64,000 nt of DNA from an uncultured Bacteroidota bacterium. GTDB taxonomy: Bacteria; Bacteroidota; Bacteroidia; Chitinophagales; Chitinophagaceae. Of the stretch, positions 36,101 through 44,242 are shown piece by piece. The notes beneath the pieces are model-generated. The model had not been told where the DNA came from. It was given only the letters and a program-made list of their open reading frames with translations, and did no database searches. The translations under genes and the position numbers were made by a program. The number at the start of each line of letters is the position of its first letter. The first letter of the stretch is position 1. The stretch spans positions 1 through 64,000 of the forward strand of contig CAIVEW010000101.1 in assembly GCA_903905065.1 (NCBI GenBank), written 5' to 3'.

Positions 36101-38019
36101 ACATTACGGGCGCTACGACTTCTTCGTATACAGCAAGTACCGGAGGAAGCTATACTATCTTCATTACCGGCAGTGGCTGCAGTGCTACCTCAGCGCCTGT
36201 TGCCGTAACTGTAAATTCTGTTTCTGTTTCCCCAATAACCGGTTCCGGGCTTGTGTGTATCGGGCAGACTACACCACTGTCGGATGTTACGACGGGCGGC
36301 GTATGGAACTCCGGGGCCCCTGGTACCGCTTCAGTATCTGGCACTGGAATGGTAACGGGTATCACTGCAGGTACCGCGACAATTTCATATTCGTATACCA
36401 ATTCCTGTGGAACTGCCATTGCCACGACCGTGGTCACTGTGAGCGCCGGTACCGCTGTGGCTCCCATTACGGGAACCGCGATTTTATGCGCTGGCGGAAA
36501 TACTCCGCTCAGCGATATTACTACCGGTGGCGCTTGGAGTTCCAGCAATGCTGGCGTAGCGGGTGTCTCAGGCACGGGGCTCGTTTCCGGAGTTGCCGGA
36601 GGCACTGCAGTTATCAGCTATGGTGTGACAAGTGGTTCCGGCTGTGTTACGAGCTCTGTGATCACTGTAACGGTTAACCCGAAACCTGCAGCAATAGTGT
36701 CACCCACCGGCCCTATCGTAATATGTCCCAGTGGCAGTGTATTGTTCACTGCTTCTTCGGGTGCAGGTTATAGCTACCAATGGCAGGATGCTTCCGTAAA
36801 CATTCCGGGTGCAACGACCGTCACCTATACTGCTTCCACGGCTGGCAGCTTTGATGTGGTCGTGTCCGCACTTGGCTGCAGCGCTACTTCTGCTACTGTT
36901 ATTGTAACAGTAGAAGTAGGAGCGGTTGTTGTGCCTTCAGTAAGCGTCACCTCCAGCCTGGGAACGGTACTCTGCGCGTCCGGTACTTCCGAAACATTTA
37001 CGGCCAATCCCTTAAATGGCGGGGCATCCCCAAGCTATCAGTGGAGTGTTAACGGAGTGGTAGTAGGCGCGGGGGCGAGCTATACCTACGCTCCGGCGAA
37101 CGGCGATGCGATCAGTTGCCTGCTCACCAGCAACGCTGCCTGTGCAATGCCTGACACCGCGAGTGCTACAGTGATCATGACGATAAGCCCGTTGATCACT
37201 CCTTCCGTAAGCATTACTTCGATACATAATGACAGCACCTGCATAGGTGATACCGTTCAATTCGCGGCTGTCCCCGTATTTGGGGGCACTGCGCCAACTT
37301 ATTTGTGGACGGAGAATGGAGTAAACGTGGCTACCGGCCCTTACTACATTTACGCGCCGCATGATGGCGACACATTGATCGTTACCATGACCAGTAACTA
37401 TCCGTGTTTGGCTACGTCAGTTGCGGTAAGCAATATGTTCATTATTCATGCATTTACGTCTTCAGCAAATGTGCTCTCTGTTTCGGTTTCTCAGTCGTCT
37501 ATTGTATCGGGAAGTGTCGACACATTTACTGCGGTGGCAAGCGGTGCGGGGGCCTCGCCGACATTCCAGTGGTTCATAAATGGCACCGCAGTGCCGGGTG
37601 CAACCGGAAGGCAGTATATCACGGATTCTCTCACTGACGGGCAGATCGTCAGTTGCGAGGAAACAAGCAGTTTTCTTTGTTCCTCGCCTCACTCGGTATT
37701 CAGTGGAGGTATTTCGATCATAGTAAGGCCAAGCGGTATAACACAGGTTGGGCTTAATGCAACGAAACTTCTGTTGGAGCCGAACCCGAACAAAGGTGCG
37801 TTCACCATAAAGGGTTTGCTACGAACATACGCTGATGAGCAAGTGGACATTGTTGTAACGAACGTACTTGGCCAAACCGTCTATAAGAATACTGCGACCG
37901 CAGCCAATGGTGCACTGGATGAGCATATTTCGCTTTCGGGTTCACTGCCGTCAGGCACGTACCTTGTCAGTGTGGCTTCGGGCTATGATTACGTGGTATT
38001 CCATGTGCTGATTGAATAA
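33136..38019 (+). CDS. Large secreted Asp-box beta-propeller / Ig-like protein with T9SS type A sorting domain
   Basis: A 1627-aa exported protein. Signal peptide (residues 1-20, ending TYG). About residues 150-810 contain repeated Asp-box motifs (TTDGGTTW, TTNGGTTW, STNNGVTW, STDGGATW, STDNGATW, TADGGTTW, TTGGSSW, TTGGASW), the sequence of sialidase/VPS10-like beta-propellers. Several BIG2-like modules follow (GGTWSS, GGVWNS, GGAWSS), mixed with Ig modules of the SYQWSVNGVVV type. The last 85 residues (LEPNPNKGAFTI ... FHVLIE) are a T9SS domain. The propeller may bind or cleave glycans, but catalytic sialidase residues are not evident. The start is ATG 33136. Confidence 0.8.
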   Translation: MKKYLFAAFFFAVPVFATYGQKITTTQKDFQKSDPTFFDIQREFYAHYDPAHAAEPEDEDGNKDGEFEKFKRWEWYWQPRVGTTGKFPAPDVLLTEWNKYVQSHPNAASRIRTVAGSGGSGHHAYAPSVSGSWTSLGPTTSPSNYQDIGRVNCIAFDSLISTTFWIGSPDGGLWKTTDGGTTWTTNTDNLPVLGVSDIAIDNQHRDTMYIATGDGDGANTGSGGDSKSVGVLKTTDGGVTWNTTGLSWTLASVNFIKRLILDPTNPSVLIAATSNGIYRTTNGGTTWTNTRTGYFMDMQMNPGNHNILCATTYSYGGGAQIYQSTNNGVTWTSVYTGAGIARIKLAVTPASVNKVDALCVDATSWGFNSIMHSTDGGATWVTALTINAGCTNDYMDDANNASGCYGQGYYDVGFACSPTNPNELYLGGVNTWKSTDNGATWTIKNYWSGGGGVPTVHADKHWFTYQPSTGVFFEGNDGGIYKTADGGTTWTHLSNGLVISEIYRIGTSATSAGDVICGLQDNGSKEDVAGTWSNRTGGDGMEALIDYTNVNIQYSTYVQGLIYRTTNHWGSNTTLVNNNAASGVNSAGLWVTPYVENPLNHNGLYVGKDQLYRGFNAGSAATAGAVTWVSISSSLTFPTSSSQLINAIAVAPTDSNTIYIACDNYLYRTTTGGSSWTLVNTAAENITYIAINNTNPNNVWFTLSGYTAGSKVFVTTTGGASWTNISGTLPNIPVNTIVYSNTGSNGEYIGTDLGVYYLGTSASDWVPFNTGLPNVVVDELEICYANSKIYAATFGRGLWSSDLFTNVAPITGTFTVCVNSTTPLSDATSGGTWSSSSANATVGSTGIVTGVTAGTATISYTVGSTGTVTAVVTVVALPSAISPAGASVCVGSTVNLTDVTTGGTWSSVNATVGTISSGGTVTGISTGTTIISYTASTGCAVTVVTTVNAAPTAVITPAGPTTFCSPVSVVLNSSTAAGYTYQWELGGVNITGATTSSYTASTGGSYTIFITGSGCSATSAPVAVTVNSVSVSPITGSGLVCIGQTTPLSDVTTGGVWNSGAPGTASVSGTGMVTGITAGTATISYSYTNSCGTAIATTVVTVSAGTAVAPITGTAILCAGGNTPLSDITTGGAWSSSNAGVAGVSGTGLVSGVAGGTAVISYGVTSGSGCVTSSVITVTVNPKPAAIVSPTGPIVICPSGSVLFTASSGAGYSYQWQDASVNIPGATTVTYTASTAGSFDVVVSALGCSATSATVIVTVEVGAVVVPSVSVTSSLGTVLCASGTSETFTANPLNGGASPSYQWSVNGVVVGAGASYTYAPANGDAISCLLTSNAACAMPDTASATVIMTISPLITPSVSITSIHNDSTCIGDTVQFAAVPVFGGTAPTYLWTENGVNVATGPYYIYAPHDGDTLIVTMTSNYPCLATSVAVSNMFIIHAFTSSANVLSVSVSQSSIVSGSVDTFTAVASGAGASPTFQWFINGTAVPGATGRQYITDSLTDGQIVSCEETSSFLCSSPHSVFSGGISIIVRPSGITQVGLNATKLLLEPNPNKGAFTIKGLLRTYADEQVDIVVTNVLGQTVYKNTATAANGALDEHISLSGSLPSGTYLVSVASGYDYVVFHVLIE

Positions 38020-38042
38020 TAGTAACAAAAACACAATATCCC

Positions 38043-38092
38043 AAGGGTAAAAACAGTACGCATAGCCGGTGCGTTTGTTTTTACCCTTTTTT
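38043..38092 (+). terminator. Terminator after the 1627-aa T9SS gene
   Basis: AAGGGTAAAAACA (38043-38055) pairs with TGTTTTTACCCTT (38076-38088), with an inner ACGCA/TGCGT stem, followed by a T run. Confidence 0.8.
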
Positions 38093-38263
38093 GTATCTAT
38101 CTATTTCTAAGTTCACAGAGACGCGTGCATTGGCGCCTGTTTTTTGACTAAAAGCTAGCCACTCACGATCACCCCTGGTTGTTTTGGTTTTCCCGTAAGT
38201 CACAGACCAGGTCCTGCTGGGTATTCTCCTGATCGGAGAAGATACAAGCGGCATACGCAAAGC

Positions 38264-38824
38264 TCACTGTTGAAAATAGCGAAGTGCAATACATCCTGAT
38301 TTGAAAACCTTTGACTCCACGAGTTTCAGCTGTAGTTTTTCCGGCAAGTTGGTATCGTCTAAAAAGCGTCTTCCTGCTCCGGCCATTATTGGCTGGACAA
38401 CGATATGGAATTCATCTACCAGGCCCAGCGCAATAAGTTGCGATGGTATATCTACGCCACCTGTCGAAATATTTCCGCCCGGTTGTTGTTTCAGTTTAAG
38501 TATTTCTTCTTTTAAGTTCTCCCGGATAATGCTTGTATTCTTCCCTTCCACTTTGTCCAGCGTCCTGGAGCAAACAACAATTTTATCTACGGAAGCAAAT
38601 GCATCGGCGAAATGGTTTATCGACTTTGTGGGGCCTGAATGGTTCTTTGCAATGTCGGGCCAGTAGGGCACCATTAGCTGATACGTTTTCCTTCCGTACA
38701 CCAGCGTGTCAGCATCTCTCATCAGCCGCGCAAAATATTCATGTACTTCTTCGCCTGCATCACCTTTGGTATGGTCACAGCAGCCATCAATTGTCAGGTT
38801 TATTCCGAATATCAGTTTTCTCAT
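38264..38824 (-). CDS. Dihydrofolate reductase family protein (RibD C-terminal type)
   Basis: A 186-aa cytoplasmic protein. MRKLIFGINLTIDGCCDHT is the typical family start, LVYGRKTYQLMVPYWPDI the second conserved block, and NISTGGVDIPSQLIALGLVDEFHIVVQPIMAGAGRRFL the NADPH-binding and C-terminal signature. Members of this clan reduce various substrates with NADPH. They are not the folate enzyme FolA, and the substrate here is unknown. It stands alone, convergent with the preceding T9SS gene. Confidence 0.85.
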   Translation of the reverse strand: MRKLIFGINLTIDGCCDHTKGDAGEEVHEYFARLMRDADTLVYGRKTYQLMVPYWPDIAKNHSGPTKSINHFADAFASVDKIVVCSRTLDKVEGKNTSIIRENLKEEILKLKQQPGGNISTGGVDIPSQLIALGLVDEFHIVVQPIMAGAGRRFLDDTNLPEKLQLKLVESKVFKSGCIALRYFQQ

Positions 38825-39318
38825 GTGATTGCTTTTAATTTTGATAGTACCCGAAAATAATAATTTTTTTTTCTGGATATGCCGGTAAGCGATTGGTTCA
38901 TTTTTTTGGGTTAGCCCCGTTTAATCTCAATCACGCGAATAGCGAACATTGTTTATTCAAATGTTCTTGGACATAAGCTCACTATTGCATTTTCGCCCAG
39001 GTTGCCGGGGACTTCTTTTCAGTAAGCTGGAACGGGAAAGAATTCATGAACCAGGACGACTATGGCCGTGACCTGCCATCGGGGTCTAGCTTTGATGGCT
39101 TTGGTGAATGTTAAAACCCTATTTTGATAGGGCTGCCCCTGGCGAGTTCGTTTTTCAAGCTACCCCACGGACGTTAAACGTTTTTTTAAGATCCCAGTTA
39201 AAGAGATCAGGCATTTTTGTTTTCCGGCTCGCATCTTAATGTAATTCCGCAGTGGCATTCATAAGCAGATTCGTTTAACTTTGTATTCAACACGTAAGTC
39301 GCTTCCGAACCTGTATTC
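38825..39318. other. Intergenic region with a gene remnant
   Basis: A 494-bp gap. The first 120 bp contain the promoter region of the DHFR-family gene (A/T runs at 38856-38873). From about 39001 to 39114 there is a coding-like remnant, listed separately. The last 200 bp show no recognisable structure. Confidence 0.4.
39001..39114 (+). pseudogene. C-terminal or internal remnant of a protein gene
   Basis: The frame from 39001 to TAA 39114 reads VAGDFFSVSWNGKEFMNQ followed by DDYGRDLPSGSSFDGFGEC. This is protein-like (WNGKEF, DDYGRD) but has no start upstream: a stop lies at 38974. It may be the residue of a gene displaced from this spot. The family was not identified. Confidence 0.35.
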
Positions 39319-40833
39319 ATGTATAAATTCCTTTTTGCTTTGCTTATTTCGATGTTTTCCTACAAAGGGCGTTCGCAAATATTGCCTGCAGAAGGGAGTA
39401 AATTGAATTACCGGCTTATTGGTTTTTCGTTTCCGGGTGAAATGGGTGGTAGCTATACATTGCAAATAGCATCGGGGAATTACAATTCGACAGATTCATT
39501 CAGCAAAAATATTGTGCTTATCCGCAAGACAAAACAGTCCAGGCTAGTTGTTGAGGTGCCATCTTTCGGCCGGGAATATTCGTGGCGCGTTGTCAGCAAT
39601 GATATAACGGCAGTTAATCCCGGATTTCACCATTTCAGCACAGGTACACTTCCATCCGGGGATACTAATATTGTCCGTCTAAAAATTCTAAAAAAGGCTG
39701 AAAAATATAAAGATGCTTATGTTTTTTTAGACGGCACTAAGACCCTCTATGACATGAACGGTAAGCCGGTGTGGTACTTGCCAGATATAAGAGGTGTTGG
39801 TACACGACCCCGAGACCTGAAGATGACGCAACAAAAGACGATTACTTTCTTGCTTGACAATTGTGCCTACGAGATAAGCTATAACGGAGCCGTCTTATGG
39901 ACTACTCCGGTTCCCGATGTTTCCAGGAAGAACCTGGGCGGGGGATATCATCATGAATTTACACGGCTTGCTTCCGGCAATTATATGGTGCTTGGAAAGA
40001 AGCAAGTGCAGTGGGAGTTGCCGGCAACAATAGACAGTAAAGTTCTGAACGCCCCAGGTGAAATAATAGTGCGAGATAGCGCCCAGAATAAATACTATCA
40101 GAAGATTGAATTAGGAACAGTCTTAGAATATGACAGAAAGGGAAATTTGATATGGTCATGGGATCCATCGGAATACCTAAAAGGGTCGGATCTCTATCTA
40201 CGGCGTACAGATGAAGGCCTATTCGACCTTGATGTACATGAAAATTCTTTTTTTTTCGATGATGCTAGTAGAACACTGCTGTTGAGCCTCAGAGATGTGA
40301 GCAGAGTGCTGAAAATAAAGTACCCCGAAGGTACAGTAACTGCTGCTTACGGCGGCACATACAAAAAAGACACCCGCGAAGTAGAAAGCCCGTTGTTCTG
40401 CTACCAACATAGCTGCAAACAGTCGCGGGAAGGGTATTTGTACCTTTATAATAACAATGGCTGCCATTTGAACCAATGTCCTAAGTTGATAATGATGAAG
40501 GAGACGGGGGGAGGCAACACTTCATTAAAAAAGGTTTGGGAATATGAATGCAATGTGGCCGGCATGAGAGAAAGAAATCCCCTTCATTCTATTTTTACGT
40601 CGGGTGGCAATGTAATTGAATTGCCGGATGGGTCTATGTTTGCCAGCATGAGCGTAAAATATGGCAACCTGTTAATCGTGGGCCGGAATAAAAGACTTTT
40701 ATGGAATGCTATATCAGAACGATGGAGCCCAACCGAAAAAAAATGGACGGTAGATGCCAATTACCGGGCCAGCATAATTCTTAGTCGCAAGGACCTGGAA
40801 GACCTGATATGGAATGACAGAAAAGATCAATAA
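39319..40833 (+). CDS. Arylsulfotransferase (ASST)-like secreted protein, paralogue 1
   Basis: A 504-aa exported protein. Signal peptide (MYKFLFALLISMFSYKGRSQ). Then an N-terminal strand domain (LNYRLIGFSFPGEMGGSYTL) and a beta-propeller with the ASST-type landmarks YHHEFTRLASGNYMV, LEYDRKGNLIWSW, DVHENSFFFDDASRTLLLSLRDVSRVLKI, FCYQHSCKQS and GGNVIELPDGSMFAS. In bacterial arylsulfate sulfotransferases the conserved histidines take the sulfuryl group from a phenolic sulfate. The His residues in HHEF, HENS and QHS are kept here, but the family is divergent and activity is not certain. First of three tandem paralogues, with 42 bp to the next. Confidence 0.7.
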   Translation: MYKFLFALLISMFSYKGRSQILPAEGSKLNYRLIGFSFPGEMGGSYTLQIASGNYNSTDSFSKNIVLIRKTKQSRLVVEVPSFGREYSWRVVSNDITAVNPGFHHFSTGTLPSGDTNIVRLKILKKAEKYKDAYVFLDGTKTLYDMNGKPVWYLPDIRGVGTRPRDLKMTQQKTITFLLDNCAYEISYNGAVLWTTPVPDVSRKNLGGGYHHEFTRLASGNYMVLGKKQVQWELPATIDSKVLNAPGEIIVRDSAQNKYYQKIELGTVLEYDRKGNLIWSWDPSEYLKGSDLYLRRTDEGLFDLDVHENSFFFDDASRTLLLSLRDVSRVLKIKYPEGTVTAAYGGTYKKDTREVESPLFCYQHSCKQSREGYLYLYNNNGCHLNQCPKLIMMKETGGGNTSLKKVWEYECNVAGMRERNPLHSIFTSGGNVIELPDGSMFASMSVKYGNLLIVGRNKRLLWNAISERWSPTEKKWTVDANYRASIILSRKDLEDLIWNDRKDQ

Positions 40834-40875
40834 CACCGTTTGCGTACTATATTTACCGGAATTTCGGTGCCGGTC

Positions 40876-42402
40876 ATGTATAAATTTATTGTTGCCCTCT
40901 CTTTTATTGCTGTGCCTCATTTTTTGTGGGCGCAGCTATTGCCGGCTGAAAACAGTAGACTTCATTACAGGCTTATAGGTTTTTCATTTCCTGCAGACAC
41001 CGGCGGTAATAATTACCAGCTAGAGGTCGCACTCGGCAACCATAACACCGAAGACGCTTTTCGAAGAGCGGTGATCGCCACGTATAACGGCCATAGAAAC
41101 GACCTGATTGCTGAGGTGCCTTACTTCGGTAAAGATTACACGTGGCGGGTGATTTATGCTGATAAAAATGCCGTTAAGACAAAAAGCGAATTCCATCATT
41201 TCAGCACATCCATTATCCCCGATATGGATACGGGTAATACGCGGGTAACGGTAACAAAAAATGTGGGTACCTATAAAGATGCGCTTGTTTGCCTGGATGG
41301 TAACAGGGCTATATATGATATGAACGGGCATCCGGTATGGTATCTCCCAACAATAGATGGATTGAATAATGAGAAACTGCGCGATGTTCGCGATATGAAG
41401 CTTACCGCAACAGGAACAATAACGTTCTTACTTAATAATGTGGGTTACGAAATCAATTATGATGGAAAGGTTTTGTGGAAAGCGCCTGACAATGGGGCAA
41501 TAAGCCATGACAGTCTGGAGCACTATCACCATGAGTTTACAAAGCTCAGGAATGGACATTACATGATTCTGGGCGCTGAATTTCCATTATGGAAATTGCC
41601 TGATCATGCAGATAGTAATGTGTTGCTTGATGCGCATACGATATACGATTCTGTTAACAGAGCCTTCTTTCAAAAAGTGGAATTTGGTACCCTGATAGAA
41701 TACGATGAAAAAGGAAATGTGCTATGGTCATGGAGGTCTTCCAAGTATTTTCAGAGGTCTGATCTTAAAGATAGTATCAATGCCCTCGGCAAATTCAAGG
41801 ATGTGCATGAAAATTCATTTTGCTTTGATGAGCAGAAAAAGGAAATTTTAGTAAGCTTTAGAAATGTAAGCCAGGTATTGAAAGTACGTTATCCCACTGG
41901 TGCAGTAGTTGCTACCTATGGCCACCACTACAAGATGAACAGCGGCGAGAGGTCAAGTAGTGATTTGTTTTGCAATCAGCACAGTGTCAAACGCTCGAAG
42001 CAGGGTTACATATACCTGTTCAACAACAATTGCTGCAACAAAGACGAAACACCAAGGATAGAGATAATGGAAGAACTGCCATTTGTCGGCGGGCGGTTAA
42101 GAAAGATATGGGAATATTCCTGTGTCCTCGACGGCTGGTCATTAAAGAGACATCCGCAGTTCCGATCGGGTGGAAATGTGATAGAACTATCCAATGGATC
42201 AATTTTCACGTCGTTGGCTACCGACCTGTACAGCAATATCTTTATTGTCGGCAGAGACAAAAAAGTGCAATGGAGCGGGATGCCCGAAAAATGGAATCAA
42301 CTAGAATCAAAATGGGAACCTGTGTTCCAATACAGGGCCAGCATCATCACTGATCAAAAAGATAAGGAGCGTTTAATATGGAATGGAACATTAAGAAAGT
42401 AG
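40876..42402 (+). CDS. Arylsulfotransferase (ASST)-like secreted protein, paralogue 2
   Basis: A 508-aa paralogue. I use ATG 40876, because MYKFIVALSFIAVPHFLWAQ matches the start of paralogue 1; a TTG at 40840 would add 12 residues without signal character. It keeps the blocks YHHEFTKLRNGHYMI, IEYDEKGNVLWSW, DVHENSFCFDEQKKEILVSF, FCNQHSVKRSK and GGNVIELSNGSIFTS, so the histidines match those of paralogue 1. The last 25 bp overlap the next gene. Secreted to the periplasm; no T9SS tail. Confidence 0.7.
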   Translation: MYKFIVALSFIAVPHFLWAQLLPAENSRLHYRLIGFSFPADTGGNNYQLEVALGNHNTEDAFRRAVIATYNGHRNDLIAEVPYFGKDYTWRVIYADKNAVKTKSEFHHFSTSIIPDMDTGNTRVTVTKNVGTYKDALVCLDGNRAIYDMNGHPVWYLPTIDGLNNEKLRDVRDMKLTATGTITFLLNNVGYEINYDGKVLWKAPDNGAISHDSLEHYHHEFTKLRNGHYMILGAEFPLWKLPDHADSNVLLDAHTIYDSVNRAFFQKVEFGTLIEYDEKGNVLWSWRSSKYFQRSDLKDSINALGKFKDVHENSFCFDEQKKEILVSFRNVSQVLKVRYPTGAVVATYGHHYKMNSGERSSSDLFCNQHSVKRSKQGYIYLFNNNCCNKDETPRIEIMEELPFVGGRLRKIWEYSCVLDGWSLKRHPQFRSGGNVIELSNGSIFTSLATDLYSNIFIVGRDKKVQWSGMPEKWNQLESKWEPVFQYRASIITDQKDKERLIWNGTLRK

Positions 42403-43952
42403 GCTCAGCTCTGCGTTATTACAAGGCCCTGGCCTGGTGTTCGTTTTTATTTTTAACGATATCCTTTTCGCCGCAGCTGTCTGCCCATTTGTTTCCGGCA
42501 GAAGGCAGTAAACTACATTATCGGGTCATAGGGTTATCAGGTCCTCAGATGACATCTGGCGCAAATTATACCTTCGAAATTGCCACTGGCAATTTCGGGA
42601 CCGAAGATTCCTTTAAAAAGAATATAATAGTAACCCGTTCAAGTAACGAGAACAAAACGATAGCTGAAGTACCTGCCTTCGGTGCGCAATATACCTGGAG
42701 GGTAATATCTGCAAGCAAGACAGGCGTTGCCAAAAGCGAATTTCACCATTTCAGTACCGGCATGATTCCCAATGTTGATACAAATGTGTCGCGGCTAAGG
42801 ATACTTAAGAGCTGCGATCAATGTAACGCCGCTTATGTTTTTATTGATGGCAAGCGTACGCTTTATGATATGAAAGGCCAGCCCGTTTGGTATCTGCCAG
42901 CGCTGCCGGGATTCAGCAAAGAAAAATTGAGTGACTTGCGCGATCTGAAGCTGTCGCCCAAGGGAACAATAACTTTTCTCCTCGACCAGCAGGCGTATGA
43001 GATAAATTACGACGGTGACATCTTATGGAAAGGTCCGAATACCGGTGTTGTCAGCGGGAAACGAATTGAGCATTACCATCACGAGTTTACCCGGCTGGCC
43101 AGTGGACATTATATGGTTTTGGGTGATGAAAAGGTATTATGGAAGCTGCCACCGACAACGGACAGTAGTGTATTGCATGATGACAACGTGGTATGGGATA
43201 AAGCAAAAAAGACAATTAACCAGAAAATAGATTTTGGTACGATCATCGAGTATGATGAAAAAGGCAAAGTAGTATGGTCGTGGAAATCTTCGGCTTATTT
43301 TAAAACCTCGGACCTCATTAATCGCAAAACACCCAAAGGCCTGTACGATATAGATACGCATGAGAATTCATTTTTTTTTGATGAGAAAACGAAAACTGTC
43401 TACATAAGTTTCAGGAATATCAGCAGGGTCGTCAAGATCAGCTATCCCGATGGAAGGGTATTAGGCGCTTATGGCAATGTCTATAACCCGGGACGATCAT
43501 TAACTGAAAACAGCCTGTTCTGTTATCAGCATAGCTGCAGGCGTTCACAAAAAGGGTATTTATACATATACAACAACAATAGCTGCAATTCCAATGCGTT
43601 CCCGCAAATATTAATGATAAAAGAACCAGTGTCTGATAAAGAGAAACTGAAAGCGGTTTGGGGATATGAATGTAATGATGAAATGAGGTCCGAGAAAAAA
43701 CAGACTAGTGACAGATATACAACCGGTGGAAATGTCTTAGAATTAGCTGATAACTCACTTTTTGTTTCCATGTGCAGCGGATATAGTGAGCTATTCATCG
43801 TTAACATAGATAAAAAAATACTGTGGAGCGCAGTACCGGAGAAATGGAATCTCGATGAAAAGATGTGGGAAGGAACAACGCAATATCGGGCTAGTGTCAT
43901 CAATATCCGAAAAGATCTTGAAAAACTGATCTGGCGAGTCGGTAAAAAATAA
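42378..43952 (+). CDS. Arylsulfotransferase (ASST)-like secreted protein, paralogue 3
   Basis: A 524-aa paralogue starting at ATG 42378 inside the end of paralogue 2 (25-bp overlap), so the genes are one transcription unit with coupled translation. Signal peptide around ALAWCSFLFLTISFSPQLSA. The conserved blocks recur: YHHEFTRLASGHYMV, IEYDEKGKVVWSW, DTHENSFFFDEKTKTVYISF, FCYQHSCRRSQ, GGNVLELADNSLFVS. The three paralogues differ most in the N-terminal domain and in surface loops, suggesting different substrates. No sulfatase or sulfotransferase donor gene is adjacent. Confidence 0.7.
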   Translation: MEWNIKKVGSALRYYKALAWCSFLFLTISFSPQLSAHLFPAEGSKLHYRVIGLSGPQMTSGANYTFEIATGNFGTEDSFKKNIIVTRSSNENKTIAEVPAFGAQYTWRVISASKTGVAKSEFHHFSTGMIPNVDTNVSRLRILKSCDQCNAAYVFIDGKRTLYDMKGQPVWYLPALPGFSKEKLSDLRDLKLSPKGTITFLLDQQAYEINYDGDILWKGPNTGVVSGKRIEHYHHEFTRLASGHYMVLGDEKVLWKLPPTTDSSVLHDDNVVWDKAKKTINQKIDFGTIIEYDEKGKVVWSWKSSAYFKTSDLINRKTPKGLYDIDTHENSFFFDEKTKTVYISFRNISRVVKISYPDGRVLGAYGNVYNPGRSLTENSLFCYQHSCRRSQKGYLYIYNNNSCNSNAFPQILMIKEPVSDKEKLKAVWGYECNDEMRSEKKQTSDRYTTGGNVLELADNSLFVSMCSGYSELFIVNIDKKILWSAVPEKWNLDEKMWEGTTQYRASVINIRKDLEKLIWRVGKK

Positions 43953-44242
43953 TATAATCCTATACCATACCAACCCGTGGTCCCTTTTTGTCTGTCTTTT
44001 AGTTCAATTAGGGTATTTTAACTGCGGCTTATTAACTTCTGATTAATAATATTCTCTTGCCTGCTTTAATGGTAGTCACAATATGTAGGCAATTAGTTTT
44101 ATTATTATAATTTTTGGGAATGGTGGTTGCAAATAATAAAAAACTGCATTACATTTATTATTGATTTTTGATTCGTGCCCTCAAGGAGGGAAACCGATAA
44201 GAACATTTTCTTTGCTGATCTAGTTTATTATTAAGTTGTTTT

